Positions 41,319-49,811 of a stretch of DNA of 64,000 nt are shown here, piece after piece. The number at the start of each line of letters is the position of its first letter. Position 1 is the first letter of the stretch. The DNA is taken from positions 310,001-374,000 of the forward strand of contig NZ_JABKKJ010000001.1 of assembly GCF_013166515.1 (NCBI RefSeq), read 5' to 3'. Position numbers and translations under genes: made by a program. The notes under the pieces are model-generated. The model was not told where the DNA came from, ran no database searches, and saw only the letters and a program-made list of their open reading frames with translations. The stretch is from Xylanibacter caecicola (GTDB lineage Bacteria; Bacteroidota; Bacteroidia; Bacteroidales; Bacteroidaceae).

Positions 41319-42785
41319 CTATTTTCGTGCCATGTTGCGCGCAGCATCTATCCTTAGGAAAACGAACAGAAGAATTGTAAAGCCCCATAGCGATGAACCG
41401 CCATAGCTGAAGAAGGGCAGTGGAATGCCTATTACAGGCGTAAGTCCGAGCACCATGCCCACGTTTATGAACAGGTGGAAAAGGAAAATGCTAAGCACGC
41501 AGTAACCGTAGATACGCCCGAACTTGAACGGTTGTCGTTCAGCCAATTTGATGAGACGCAGTATCAGAGCCAGGAACATGCTCAGAACGAATGCACATCC
41601 GAGGAAACCTTCTTCTTCGCCGACGGTACAGAAGATAAAGTCTGTGTCCTGTTCCGGTACGAATTTAAGTTTTGTCTGCGTTCCGTTGCGAAATCCCTTG
41701 CCTTTCAGTCCGCCCGAACCAATGGCAATTTCACTCTGATGTACGTTGTATCCGGCTCCTTTCAGATCGTCCTGTAGTCCTAAAAGCACGTTGATACGTG
41801 TGCGCTGATGAGACTGCATCTTGCTGAGTATTAAGTCAGCGGAATAGAAAAAGCCTATTGAACCGATGACAAACAGTGAGATGTAGAGATAGTTTCTGAT
41901 GCGTGTGCTCAACGCACGGTATGCCAGTCGGCATGCAATAGCCACCGTTGTTATTATCTGAATGATTACAATGTCGAACGGAACGACATATTTGGATAAG
42001 AGAAATGCCGCCATTGTGATGCCGACGGATAGCAGTATGATGTTCCATGCCTGTTTCCTGTTCTTGCAATATATATATACCATACCTGCCGAGAACAGCT
42101 GGATGAGAGACATCACGGCAAATTTTCCCACTGATGCAGGCGTTTCTAACAGTGGCACATCTGCATATCTAACACCCACAACAAAATATATCACCATGGC
42201 AACGCCGGTGAACAACACGCTTCCCGGCATGCCTTCGCGGTAGAGCATCAGGAAGAATGACAGGTAAACCAGTGCCGACCCTGTCTCGTTCTGGGCGATG
42301 ATGAATAGCATGGGGGCAAAGATTATGCTGCATGCGATAAGGAAATCCTTGCGGCGATGTATGTTGAAATCGTATGCACTCATAAGTTTGGCTATTGCAA
42401 GGGCTGTGGCAAACTTTGCAAACTCTGCCGGCTGCAGGCGCAACGATCCCAATACGAGCCACGACCGCGAACCTTTTATGCTGTGCGGATTGAATATGGT
42501 GGCAAACAGCAGCAGCAGCAATGCGGCATATATGATGTATGCAAACGTGTCGTAGAAGCGGTTGTCGAGCATCAGAAGTACAAAACCGAGTCCTATCGAG
42601 GTGACAATCCACACAATCTGCATGCCAGAACGTGTGCTCAGACTGAAAATATCAGGCTCTCCGAAGTCGTAGCTTGCCCCGCATACGCTTATCCATCCGA
42701 AAGCCAGAAGGGATATGTATATGCCCACGGTCCACCAGTCGAGCGACCGCAGCACACCGAATTGTCTATCTGTTCCTTGCTCCAT
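41319..42785 (-). CDS. rodA: Rod shape-determining SEDS glycosyltransferase RodA
   Basis: The protein has 488 residues with about 10-12 membrane helices and a large loop. SEDS features include 'ARAGSRSWLVLG'-type text seen here as 'SIKGSRSWLVLGSLRLQPAEFAKFA', 'GLQDDLKGAGYNVHQSEIAIGSGGLKGKGF' and 'PFFSYGGSSL'. It polymerises glycan strands during elongation, paired with the transpeptidase MrdA upstream. It overlaps the end of mrdA by 20 bp. Confidence 0.94.
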   Translation of the reverse strand: MEQGTDRQFGVLRSLDWWTVGIYISLLAFGWISVCGASYDFGEPDIFSLSTRSGMQIVWIVTSIGLGFVLLMLDNRFYDTFAYIIYAALLLLLFATIFNPHSIKGSRSWLVLGSLRLQPAEFAKFATALAIAKLMSAYDFNIHRRKDFLIACSIIFAPMLFIIAQNETGSALVYLSFFLMLYREGMPGSVLFTGVAMVIYFVVGVRYADVPLLETPASVGKFAVMSLIQLFSAGMVYIYCKNRKQAWNIILLSVGITMAAFLLSKYVVPFDIVIIQIITTVAIACRLAYRALSTRIRNYLYISLFVIGSIGFFYSADLILSKMQSHQRTRINVLLGLQDDLKGAGYNVHQSEIAIGSGGLKGKGFRNGTQTKLKFVPEQDTDFIFCTVGEEEGFLGCAFVLSMFLALILRLIKLAERQPFKFGRIYGYCVLSIFLFHLFINVGMVLGLTPVIGIPLPFFSYGGSSLWGFTILLFVFLRIDAARNMARK

Positions 42786-44619
42786 ACGTTATATGTCTGT
42801 TCTGGAAAGCCGTTGCTTTGGTCTCGGACTCGGGCGAGAGCTTTCCGTTTATATACTGTTCCATCATCAGTGCGCCTATAGGAACACCGAATTCGGCACC
42901 ATAACCGCCGTTTTCCACATATACGGATACGGCTATTCGCGGATTGTCTTTCGGTGCGAAGCCCATGAAGATAGAATGGTCTTGTCCGCGGTTCTGTGCA
43001 GTTCCCGTCTTTCCGCACACCTCATAGTCGCTTCGGTTGGCGGCATGGCAGGTTCCGTTTGTCACCGCTCCGCGCATGCCCGCCACCACATATTCGTATG
43101 CTTTCTTGCTTGCCTTTGTGTAATGGCGCTCTGTAAACTTTCTGTCGAGCGGCATGTCTTTCACCTTTTTTACCACATGTGGGGTGTAGAAATATCCTCT
43201 GTTGGCTATCGTAGCGCCGAGATTGGCTATTTGAAGAGGGGTAAGGTTAACCTCACCCTGTCCTATAGAGATGCTTATAATTGTCATTCCGTTCCACGAG
43301 CCTCTGTAGGCGTTGTCGTAATATTCGGCATTCGGTATCAGTCCGCGCTTCTCTCCGGGAAGGTCTATGCCCAATTTGTAACCGAAACCCATGCTCACCA
43401 TGTAGTCGCGCCACGTGTTCATGGCTTCCTGTACGCTTTTGTATTTCTTCCTGTTGCCCATCATATAGTACAGTCCCCAGCAGAAATAGCCGTTGCACGA
43501 GGTTGTTATTGCCGGCACAAGACTTATCGGCGAGGCATGTCCGTGACACCCCACGCGCAGTCCCTTGTGATAGAAACCGTGACTGCACGGGAATGTTGTA
43601 CCCGGCGTTATCACCCCCTCCGTGAGAAAAGTCAGTCCTTGTGATGTCTTAAATGTGGACCCCGGAGGATATTGTCCCATGATAGAGCGGTTCAGCAAAG
43701 GCTTCCATGGGTCCATGGCAAGTGCCGAATGAACCTTGCCGCGGTTGCGTCCGGTCATTGTACGCGGGTCGAATGTCGGCGAAGACACCATGCAAAGTAC
43801 CTCTCCTGTCGACGGCTCTATTGCCACAATGCTGCCTATTTTCCCCTGCATGAGCCTTTCTCCCAGTGCCTGCAGGTTGATGTCGATGCTCAATGTGAGG
43901 TCTTTTCCCGCCACAGGACTGCGGTCGAGCGCACCGTTCTGATAGCTCCCCTGTATGCGACCGTGTGCATCGCGCAGGAATATCTGCACGCCTTTCTCTC
44001 CTCTCAACTCTTTTTCATACGAGCGTTCCACTCCCTGCTTGCCTATATAGTCGCCAGGCATGTAGAACTCGTCGTCCTCTATGTCCTGTCTTGACACTTC
44101 CGCAACGTCGCCGAGGATATGCGCCGCGTTGGGATAAGTATATCTTCTCACACTTCTTCTCTGCACATAGAAGCCCGGAAAACGGTACATCTTTTCCTGG
44201 AATATGCTGAATTCTTCGTCTGTAAGCTGGCTCATGAACAGTTGTTGCGTAAACTGCGAATAACCGGGATTCTTGTTCCGGTCTTTTATATCGTTCATGC
44301 GCTTTATGAAGTACTCTTTTGTTATGCCGAGAGTGTTGCAGAACTCCGTGGTGTCGAGTCTGTTCTTTGCCTCTTTCATCACCACCATTATGTCGTAGGA
44401 ATGCTGGTTGTAGACAAGCAGTCGACCGTTGCGGTCGGTTATGACACCGCGTGCCGGGAATTCGACTTTCTTAAGAAATGCGTTACTGTCGGCGTTTTTC
44501 TTATAGTCGTCACTCATTATCTGGAGTGTGAACAGGCGTATAAGATATATGATGACGATAAGCACCGCCACCCCTCCGATAACGTATTGTCTGTATTCAA
44601 ACTCGTAGTTCTTGTTCAT
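42766..44619 (-). CDS. mrdA: Penicillin-binding protein 2
   Basis: The protein has 617 residues from ATG 44619. A longer frame from 44730 would overlap mreD and adds only non-homologous residues. One membrane helix (~12-33) anchors the periplasmic part. The dimerisation domain is followed by the transpeptidase with SxxK in 'PPGSTFKTSQG', SxN in 'ITTSCNGYF' and KTG in 'VCGKTGTAQNRG'. It cross-links peptidoglycan in the elongasome. It lies 32 bp after mreD. Confidence 0.94.
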   Translation of the reverse strand: MNKNYEFEYRQYVIGGVAVLIVIIYLIRLFTLQIMSDDYKKNADSNAFLKKVEFPARGVITDRNGRLLVYNQHSYDIMVVMKEAKNRLDTTEFCNTLGITKEYFIKRMNDIKDRNKNPGYSQFTQQLFMSQLTDEEFSIFQEKMYRFPGFYVQRRSVRRYTYPNAAHILGDVAEVSRQDIEDDEFYMPGDYIGKQGVERSYEKELRGEKGVQIFLRDAHGRIQGSYQNGALDRSPVAGKDLTLSIDINLQALGERLMQGKIGSIVAIEPSTGEVLCMVSSPTFDPRTMTGRNRGKVHSALAMDPWKPLLNRSIMGQYPPGSTFKTSQGLTFLTEGVITPGTTFPCSHGFYHKGLRVGCHGHASPISLVPAITTSCNGYFCWGLYYMMGNRKKYKSVQEAMNTWRDYMVSMGFGYKLGIDLPGEKRGLIPNAEYYDNAYRGSWNGMTIISISIGQGEVNLTPLQIANLGATIANRGYFYTPHVVKKVKDMPLDRKFTERHYTKASKKAYEYVVAGMRGAVTNGTCHAANRSDYEVCGKTGTAQNRGQDHSIFMGFAPKDNPRIAVSVYVENGGYGAEFGVPIGALMMEQYINGKLSPESETKATAFQNRHITYGARNR

Positions 44620-44651
44620 ACACTGTTGTATATGCTGTAAATATGCCGCTG

Positions 44652-45146
44652 TCAGTCTTTCCGCAGATTTTCTATGGCAAGAATCATTACCGTTGTCAGT
44701 GCGGTGCTTCCCGCTATGTCGAGCAGCCATTGCTGCCAGTTGAAGAAGCTGAATGTCTCAAGTGTGAAAAAAGCCGTGGTGTATACGAAAACGGTAATTA
44801 GTGTGTAATAGAAGTACCGCGACAGCCCCAATGTACTTATGGTGGGAAATATGTTGTCCTGTGTGTCGCGTTGTATGAACAGATTTAGTACATACGGCTG
44901 TATTACAGCTGTCAGTGTCATTGCCGCCGCAGACACTCCCGGAGTGTTGGAGAATATATCTATGCACAGTCCGAGGGCAAAGCACCACAACTGTATTCCC
45001 CATTTGGGATAGTTGCGGTTGAACATAAGCACAAAATAAACGTTGAGCAGAGGTATCATGCTGTTCCATAAATGTATATGGTTCAGCACAAGTACCTGTG
45101 CAAGACACAGTACTATAAAGACTATTATGCGTACCAATATGTTCAT
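44652..45146 (-). CDS. mreD: Rod shape-determining protein MreD
   Basis: The protein has 164 residues and about five membrane helices, the standard MreD size and layout ('NILVRIIVFIVLCLAQVLVLNHI' first helix; 'PLLNVYFVLMFNRNYPKW'). It joins MreC, MrdA and RodA in the elongasome. It starts 7 bp after mreC. Confidence 0.88.
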   Translation of the reverse strand: MNILVRIIVFIVLCLAQVLVLNHIHLWNSMIPLLNVYFVLMFNRNYPKWGIQLWCFALGLCIDIFSNTPGVSAAAMTLTAVIQPYVLNLFIQRDTQDNIFPTISTLGLSRYFYYTLITVFVYTTAFFTLETFSFFNWQQWLLDIAGSTALTTVMILAIENLRKD

Positions 45147-45153
45147 GCCGGTT

Positions 45154-46029
45154 TTACTTTCTTTGGTTTTCCTTTGATTTTAGCGAGTCCTGCGCCGCCC
45201 TCATCATCTCGATACGCTCTTCCATGGCGCTGTTGTCGATTATGCACACGTCTCTCAAGTTTCCGAAATCGGTGGTCAACTTAATCTGGGCGCGATATGA
45301 CAGCCCGTCCTTTGAGTTGTATACATGGAGAATTTGACCTACGATTATTCCTGGTGGGAATATTGATGAATATCCGCTTGTCTCCACAATGTCGCCAAGT
45401 CTGAATTTAGCATGCCGCGGAATGTCGTTTACGTATGCAAGGTCTTTTGCTCCTCCGTTCCAATGAAGGTAGCCGAAATATCCACGCTTGCGTATCGTCA
45501 CGCTGATGTTCGATCTGGGATTGAGCACAGGAATTACTACAGAGTAGTGTCGTGATGCCATATACACCACGCCAACCACACCGTTGCCGCATGCCACGCC
45601 CATGTCCGGGCGCACACCGTCGTCGGTGCCCTTGTCGAGAGTAATGAGATTGTTGCTGTTGTTTGTGGAGTTGGTAATTACCTTGGCAGGTATCAGCTTG
45701 TATGCACCCAGCAGTTGCATCTGACTGCGTTGCAAACGGTTGGCGCCTTTTTTCTCAGTCGATGCCATATATTCCGACATCATCTTTACCTTTTGTTCCA
45801 GATACAGGTTGCGTTCCGTGAGCTGTCTGTTGGTCTTTGTCAGGCTGAAATAATGTTCTATAGCCGAGTTCCATTCATATACCTTGCCCGCCACGGCGTT
45901 TGCCGACGAGAAGTATACACTGCCCTGATAGCTGTTATATCTGAACAGCAGTACAGCACATATAATCTCCAGAAACGCGAAAAGAAACCAGTGATGATAT
46001 TTTGCAAAAAATGCTATCAGGTTACGCAT
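45154..46029 (-). CDS. mreC: Rod shape-determining protein MreC
   Basis: The protein has 291 residues. One membrane helix (~10-30), a coiled coil (~60-105) and the periplasmic beta-barrel domain ('ITLDKGTDDGVRPDMGVACGNGVVGVVYMASRHYSVVIPV') are in the expected order. It scaffolds PBP2. The C-terminus is charged. A large hairpin separates it from mreB. Confidence 0.92.
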   Translation of the reverse strand: MRNLIAFFAKYHHWFLFAFLEIICAVLLFRYNSYQGSVYFSSANAVAGKVYEWNSAIEHYFSLTKTNRQLTERNLYLEQKVKMMSEYMASTEKKGANRLQRSQMQLLGAYKLIPAKVITNSTNNSNNLITLDKGTDDGVRPDMGVACGNGVVGVVYMASRHYSVVIPVLNPRSNISVTIRKRGYFGYLHWNGGAKDLAYVNDIPRHAKFRLGDIVETSGYSSIFPPGIIVGQILHVYNSKDGLSYRAQIKLTTDFGNLRDVCIIDNSAMEERIEMMRAAQDSLKSKENQRK

Positions 46030-46062
46030 GTTTGTCGCAATATAGTCTGTATACCGTTATTA

Positions 46063-46129
46063 ACGGTTCATGACCTGTTGTCAGTGCTGCCGATATGGCA
46101 TAATTGCCGGACAATAAGTCATGAACCGT
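46063..46129. promoter_or_regulatory. Long hairpin between mreB and mreC
   Basis: ACGGTTCATGAC (46063-46074) pairs with GTCATGAACCGT (46118-46129). Inside, TTGTC pairs with GACAA after a symmetrical 3-nt internal loop. No T-run follows, so partial termination or mRNA processing to set mreB:mreC ratios is more likely than full termination. Confidence 0.6.
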
Positions 46130-46143
46130 ATGGAATAATGGCG

Positions 46144-47166
46144 TTATCTCATAAGGAATGAGAAACGGTCTACGTTCTTAAGGGCAATTCCCGTTCCCTT
46201 GGCAACGCTGTGTAACGGGTCTTCCGCTACGTGGAACTGTATCTTTATCTTGTCCGTAAGACGCTTGTCGAGACCGCGCAGCAATGCGCCTCCGCCTGTA
46301 AGATAGATACCGTTCTTAACAATGTCGGCATAAAGTTCGGGCGGTGTGTTCTCGAGAGCGGACAATACGGCGTTTTCTATCTTCACGATTGTCTTGTCCA
46401 GACAGTGGGCAATCTCCTGATAGCATACCGGAATTTCCAGCGGAAGCGCCGTTATGCGGTTCGGACCGTGTATGGTGTAGTCTTCCGGAGCATCCTCGCC
46501 GAGGTCGGTAAGCGCCGAACCTACATGTATCTTTATACGCTCTGCCATGCGCTCGCTCACTTTCACATTGTGCTGGCGGCTCATGTAGTCCTGTATTTCT
46601 GCCGTCAGGTCGTCGCCGGCGGTGCGTATGGAGTTGTTCGATACGATGCCTCCGAGTGATATTACGGCAATCTCGGTGCTTCCGCCACCTATGTCCACAA
46701 TCATGTTTCCTTCAGGAGCCTCTACGTCAATGCCTATACCTATGGCTGCTGCCATAGGTTCGAATATCAGGTAGACGTCGCGTCCGCCGGCATGTTCGGC
46801 AGAATCGCGTACGGCACGCAGCTCTACTTCGGTCGAACCCGACGGCACGCCTATCACCATACGCAGCGACGGTGAGAAAAGACGGCTGCCCGTATGAACC
46901 ATTTTTATTAGTCCGCGCATCATTTGTTCGCATGCGCTGAAGTCAGCTATGACACCGTCGCGCAGCGGACGCACCGTGCGTATGTTGTCATGTGCCTTCT
47001 CATACATCATCTTTGCCTTCTCTCCCACGGCAATCATCTTGTTTGTACTGCGGTCGAGGGCTACTACCGACGGCTCGTCGACAACAATCTTGTCATCGCT
47101 GATAATGATTGTGTTTGCCGTACCGAGGTCCATTGCAATTTCTTGTATAAAAGAAAAAAATCCCAT
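46144..47166 (-). CDS. mreB: Actin-like rod shape protein MreB
   Basis: The protein has 340 residues from ATG 47166 ('MGFFSFIQEIAMDLGTANT'). A longer frame to 47214 runs through the GAAGAAT simple repeat and is rejected. ATP-binding motifs are 'DLGTANTIII', 'VDIGGGSTEIAVISLGG' and 'GGGALLRGLD'. It polymerises under the inner membrane to guide wall synthesis and heads the mreBCD-mrdA-rodA block. Confidence 0.95.
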   Translation of the reverse strand: MGFFSFIQEIAMDLGTANTIIISDDKIVVDEPSVVALDRSTNKMIAVGEKAKMMYEKAHDNIRTVRPLRDGVIADFSACEQMMRGLIKMVHTGSRLFSPSLRMVIGVPSGSTEVELRAVRDSAEHAGGRDVYLIFEPMAAAIGIGIDVEAPEGNMIVDIGGGSTEIAVISLGGIVSNNSIRTAGDDLTAEIQDYMSRQHNVKVSERMAERIKIHVGSALTDLGEDAPEDYTIHGPNRITALPLEIPVCYQEIAHCLDKTIVKIENAVLSALENTPPELYADIVKNGIYLTGGGALLRGLDKRLTDKIKIQFHVAEDPLHSVAKGTGIALKNVDRFSFLMR

Positions 47167-47176
47167 TTGTTTTTTA

Positions 47177-47385
47177 TAAATGAAGAATGAAGAATGAAGA
47201 ATGAAGAATATCATTGCCGTGCGGCTTGATACTCAGGATTTCTTCCGCTGCATTCCGTTAATCGTTTTTTTGTTTAAAATCCCTGTCTTTATATTGAAGA
47301 AGAGAACGCAGAAAGAAAAATGTAGCCCCGCAGATGTTGTTCATGCGGAACATTCTTCATTCTTCATTCTTCATTCTTCATTTAT
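47177..47385. repeat. Inverted pair of (TGAAGAA)n simple-repeat arms
   Basis: Four TGAAGAA units at 47181-47209 are mirrored by ATTCTTC units at 47352-47384. The right arm contains the purH stop codon and the left arm lies 10-15 bp before the mreB start. Together they frame a 140-bp spacer. They could form a long cruciform or an mRNA hairpin between purH and mreB. Confidence 0.85.
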
Positions 47386-47971
47386 CAAACCAGCCGTGTA
47401 TAGCCGTGTCATAATGACTGCTCACACCAAAAGCGCGTGTTGCGAACATACGGCGGTCTTCGATGTCTGTCTCAGCACCTTTCTTGTTCAGAATGTCAAG
47501 CAGTATGCCGTATTCTGCTTTGCTCGGTACGATGACAACGTCTTTGAAGTTCTTTGCTCCGGCACGTATCAGTGATATTCCGCCTATGTCGATTTTCTCT
47601 ATAATGTCGGCATCGCTTGCTCCGCTTGCCACTGTGTCTTCGAAGGGGTAGAGGTCTACAATCACGAGATCTATTTCCGGTATCTCGTACTGTCTCATCT
47701 GCTCGCGGTCGCCCTCATTTTCGCGGCGTGCGAGTATGCCTCCGAACACTTTCGGGTGTAGTGTCTTTACGCGTCCGCCTAATATCGAGGGATATGTCGT
47801 TACGTCTTCAACTGCCTGACACTCATAGCCAAGCGACTCTATGAACTTCTGTGTGCCTCCTGTCGAGAGGAATTTTACACCTTCTGCGTTAAGCTTGGCA
47901 AGCAACTCATCCAAACCGTCTTTGTGAAAAACCGACACAAGTGCCGTCTTTATCTTCTTTGTTTCAGCCAT
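47378..47971 (-). CDS. purH: Stand-alone IMP cyclohydrolase (PurH N-terminal domain)
   Basis: The protein has 197 residues, whereas bifunctional PurH has about 510. It covers exactly the MGS-like/IMP cyclohydrolase domain: 'TALVSVFHKDGLDELLAKL', 'LSTGGTQKFIESLG', 'PSILGGRVKTLHPKVFGGILARR', 'DLVIVDLYPFEDTV' and 'IEKIDIGGISLIRAGAKNF'. It stops at the domain border ('DTAIHGWFDK'), where the AICAR formyltransferase domain would start. No formyltransferase remnant is seen in the 211 bp before mreB. It would close the last ring of IMP, with the formyl step done by a separate gene elsewhere. The stop codon is inside a simple repeat, so loss by repeat insertion is also possible. Confidence 0.85.
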   Translation of the reverse strand: MAETKKIKTALVSVFHKDGLDELLAKLNAEGVKFLSTGGTQKFIESLGYECQAVEDVTTYPSILGGRVKTLHPKVFGGILARRENEGDREQMRQYEIPEIDLVIVDLYPFEDTVASGASDADIIEKIDIGGISLIRAGAKNFKDVVIVPSKAEYGILLDILNKKGAETDIEDRRMFATRAFGVSSHYDTAIHGWFDK

Positions 47972-48005
47972 ATTGTTTAATGTACATTAATATATAATTG
48001 GAATG

Positions 48006-48013
48006 CAAAGTTA
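48006..48013 (-). promoter_or_regulatory. Candidate -7 box (TAACTTTG) of the purH-mre operon
   Basis: The minus strand matches TAnnTTTG 35 bp upstream of the purH start codon. The -33 region is not obvious. Confidence 0.5.
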
Positions 48014-48540
48014 CGAAAAAGCCATGATTATAATATATTTTTTATATAAAAGTTTGACCCTCTGTTCGAAAAAGTTGTGTTTACGAATATTTCCCGTATT
48101 TTATGAACTGCGTATCAGCGATTTCAAGCAAGTTCGGGCTGCAGTTGTTTTGCTCAGTTCCTGTTTTATTATTACGCGAGTTCGGGATAAAAACATATTG
48201 TTCAAGAAGCCTGTTTCATGCTTACATTTTGATAAAACCGCACCTCCTGTATTTGCGATATTTCAAAATAAAATTCTTTTGTGTGTAAATAATCGCGAAA
48301 ATGCGCGTGCAACTGTAAGTTGTTGTTATGTTGTGCGTTACTTTTGATTACGCCAAAGTGTGCAATAAAGAGCGGTGTCCGGAATGAGAAAGTTGCCTGA
48401 TTTCGGGTGGAAATCAGGCAACTTTCTATTGCAAAGTATGGCAATTTCTTGTGTAAAATGCCATGTTTTGGAGTGTAAAGTGCGACATTTCACGTAGAAA
48501 ACGGCAATTCTTTAATGTTTTTTGCATGTCGGTCGGGCAA
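48014..48540. other. Gene-free host/phage junction region
   Basis: About 530 bp of AT-rich DNA between purH and the prophage. It has no credible gene. It contains the 48388-48426 palindrome and one of two ATAATCGCGAAAA repeats (48289-48301). Confidence 0.55.
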
Positions 48541-48567
48541 ATTGGAGCGTCCGTATAATCGCGAAAA
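48289..48567. repeat. 13-bp exact repeat ATAATCGCGAAAA, 266 bp apart
   Basis: Identical copies at 48289-48301 and 48555-48567 flank the palindrome. The right copy runs into the CGAAAACGAAACG repeats near the prophage end. It could be a transposase- or integrase-binding sequence, or chance in AT-rich DNA. Confidence 0.5.
48388..48426. repeat. Perfect 17-bp palindrome with 5-nt loop
   Basis: GAAAGTTGCCTGATTTC (48388-48404), loop GGGTG, GAAATCAGGCAACTTTC (48410-48426). It is the longest of three such palindromes in the window. No T-run follows. Confidence 0.85.
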
Positions 48568-48601
48568 CGAAACGAGCAGCATTTTGAAAACGAAACGAGC
48601 A
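48563..48601. repeat. Two direct repeats GAAAACGAAACGAGCA, 23 bp apart
   Basis: Copies at 48563-48578 and 48586-48601 are identical over 16 bp and start 23 bp apart, about two helical turns. Their place at the presumed prophage end and their A-rich CGAAA core are reminiscent of transposase-binding sites at Mu-type phage ends; this is inference. Confidence 0.6.
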
Positions 48602-48692
48602 AAAACTCTCTTTTTTTCGCTTCCTTTTTTCTCTCAAAAAAAACGGCTTTTCTTTCCAATGTTTGGAGAATTGGAAAGAATTTGAACGACAT

Positions 48693-48740
48693 AAAAACGC
48701 TGATTAAAGACCTTTTGAAAGGCTTTTAACCAGCGTTTAT
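48693..48740 (-). terminator. Terminator closing the prophage late operon
   Basis: On the minus strand AAACGCTG pairs with CAGCGTTT, with inner CCTTT/AAAGG pairing, followed by TTTTATG. It lies 170 bp after the methylase stop codon. Confidence 0.75.
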
Positions 48741-48910
48741 TTTATTCTGCCGTTTGGCTTTTCGTCCCAGCTTTCGGCTCCAGCTTTCCGCCTCATTTCA
48801 CGCAGCGCATTTTAAGCCTTTGTCGCACTCTTTTCTTTCTCTGCCCCACAACTTACCAGCAAAACATTTCAAAGCGTTTGTCGGCCATTTCTGTGGCCTT
48901 TCTGGGCGTT

Positions 48911-49744
48911 TTATGCTGATACTTTCGCAATCATAATGTCTTTGTAGCTGTTAAAGTCGTTCACTCTGCTGTTTTGCTCCCAAAGTTCTGCACCTTTCAG
49001 CAGCTCTGCATTTGGAAAGTTTGTATTTATCCACTTGCAAAGGTCGATTATTTGGGACTTTCCAGACGTGAAAAAGACATATTTTGTGCCTTTCAGCATG
49101 TTTAACACGTCTAAATAGTCTTTCAGCTGCCAATATGTGTCGCTTTTGTACGCTGTTACTTCTGTCTGCAAATAAGGCGGGTCGAGAATAAACAGCACAT
49201 TTTCCTGGTCTTTGAACTCTGCGAACAATTCCCTATAATCTTGATGCCGAATTTCCAGCCCGTCGAAATAACCTGCTGCATCGTAATGTGTGTTTACAGC
49301 TCTGTTATAGAACGTCTGCTTTGCAAACTGTTCGTAACTTGTTGCCCAATTACCAGAAAACAGCAGCGACGCAGAAAGCGTGATATAATCGACTGCTCCT
49401 GTTTGCTCATACTTTCGCATGAGCTTTAAGCACTCCTGCTTTATGTCGTCAGGTATTCGCTTGTTATCTTCCACACCTTTGACAAGCGGCGCAATTTCGG
49501 CGCAGAGCGCATTTGTGCGGTCTATCATTTCCACGCGCTTGTTAAAGTGGTCGAAGTCGTTGTAAATTACGCGGGCATTTGGCAGTTTGTCTTTTGCCAC
49601 GCGTGAAAGCAGGCCAGAGCCGCCGAAAAGGTCGACGACTGTTGTAATGTCTTCGCACTGCTCCAGAACAGAGCTAAACCGCTTAATGTAGTAGCGTTTC
49701 TGCCCTCTAAACGGCAGCGGTGATGTCTTAAATACTTTTTTCAT
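48911..49744 (-). CDS. dam: Prophage D12-class adenine-N6 DNA methyltransferase
   Basis: The protein has 277 residues. Motif I is 'DLFGGSG' (38-44), binding S-adenosylmethionine. The catalytic motif IV is DPPY (188-191) in 'FILDPPYLQTE'. The fold order is that of Dam/DpnM-type enzymes, which usually methylate GATC; the site here is not known. No restriction partner is nearby, so it is an orphan methylase, probably protecting phage DNA or setting gene timing. It is the last gene of the phage late strand. Confidence 0.88.
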   Translation of the reverse strand: MKKVFKTSPLPFRGQKRYYIKRFSSVLEQCEDITTVVDLFGGSGLLSRVAKDKLPNARVIYNDFDHFNKRVEMIDRTNALCAEIAPLVKGVEDNKRIPDDIKQECLKLMRKYEQTGAVDYITLSASLLFSGNWATSYEQFAKQTFYNRAVNTHYDAAGYFDGLEIRHQDYRELFAEFKDQENVLFILDPPYLQTEVTAYKSDTYWQLKDYLDVLNMLKGTKYVFFTSGKSQIIDLCKWINTNFPNAELLKGAELWEQNSRVNDFNSYKDIMIAKVSA

Positions 49745-49774
49745 TCATAATATACTGATTTTATCCATGTTTGC

Positions 49775-49805
49775 TTGCGCAGTTTGCCAAAAATGACTAA
49801 TTTTG
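49775..49805 (+). promoter_or_regulatory. Promoter of the prophage ncRNA candidate
   Basis: TTG (49775-49777), a 20-bp spacer and TAATTTTG (49798-49805) match the Bacteroidetes consensus. It points right, opposite to all neighbouring phage genes. Confidence 0.6.
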
Positions 49806-49811
49806 CAGCAT

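Noticed and set aside
44620-44730. N-terminal extension of mrdA
   Set aside because: The extra 37 residues overlap mreD and are not PBP2-like. ATG 44619 starts a normal 'MNKNYEFEYRQYVIGG' N-terminus.
47167-47214. N-terminal extension of mreB
   Set aside because: It is translated simple repeat. MreB starts at 47166.
47378-47971. purH interrupted by the prophage
   Set aside because: The prophage is on the 5' side of purH, while the missing domain is at the 3' end. The phage cannot have caused the truncation.
48426-48692. 88-residue minus-strand ORF at the phage/host junction
   Set aside because: It spans a palindrome, direct repeats and poly-T tracts, with no coding bias.
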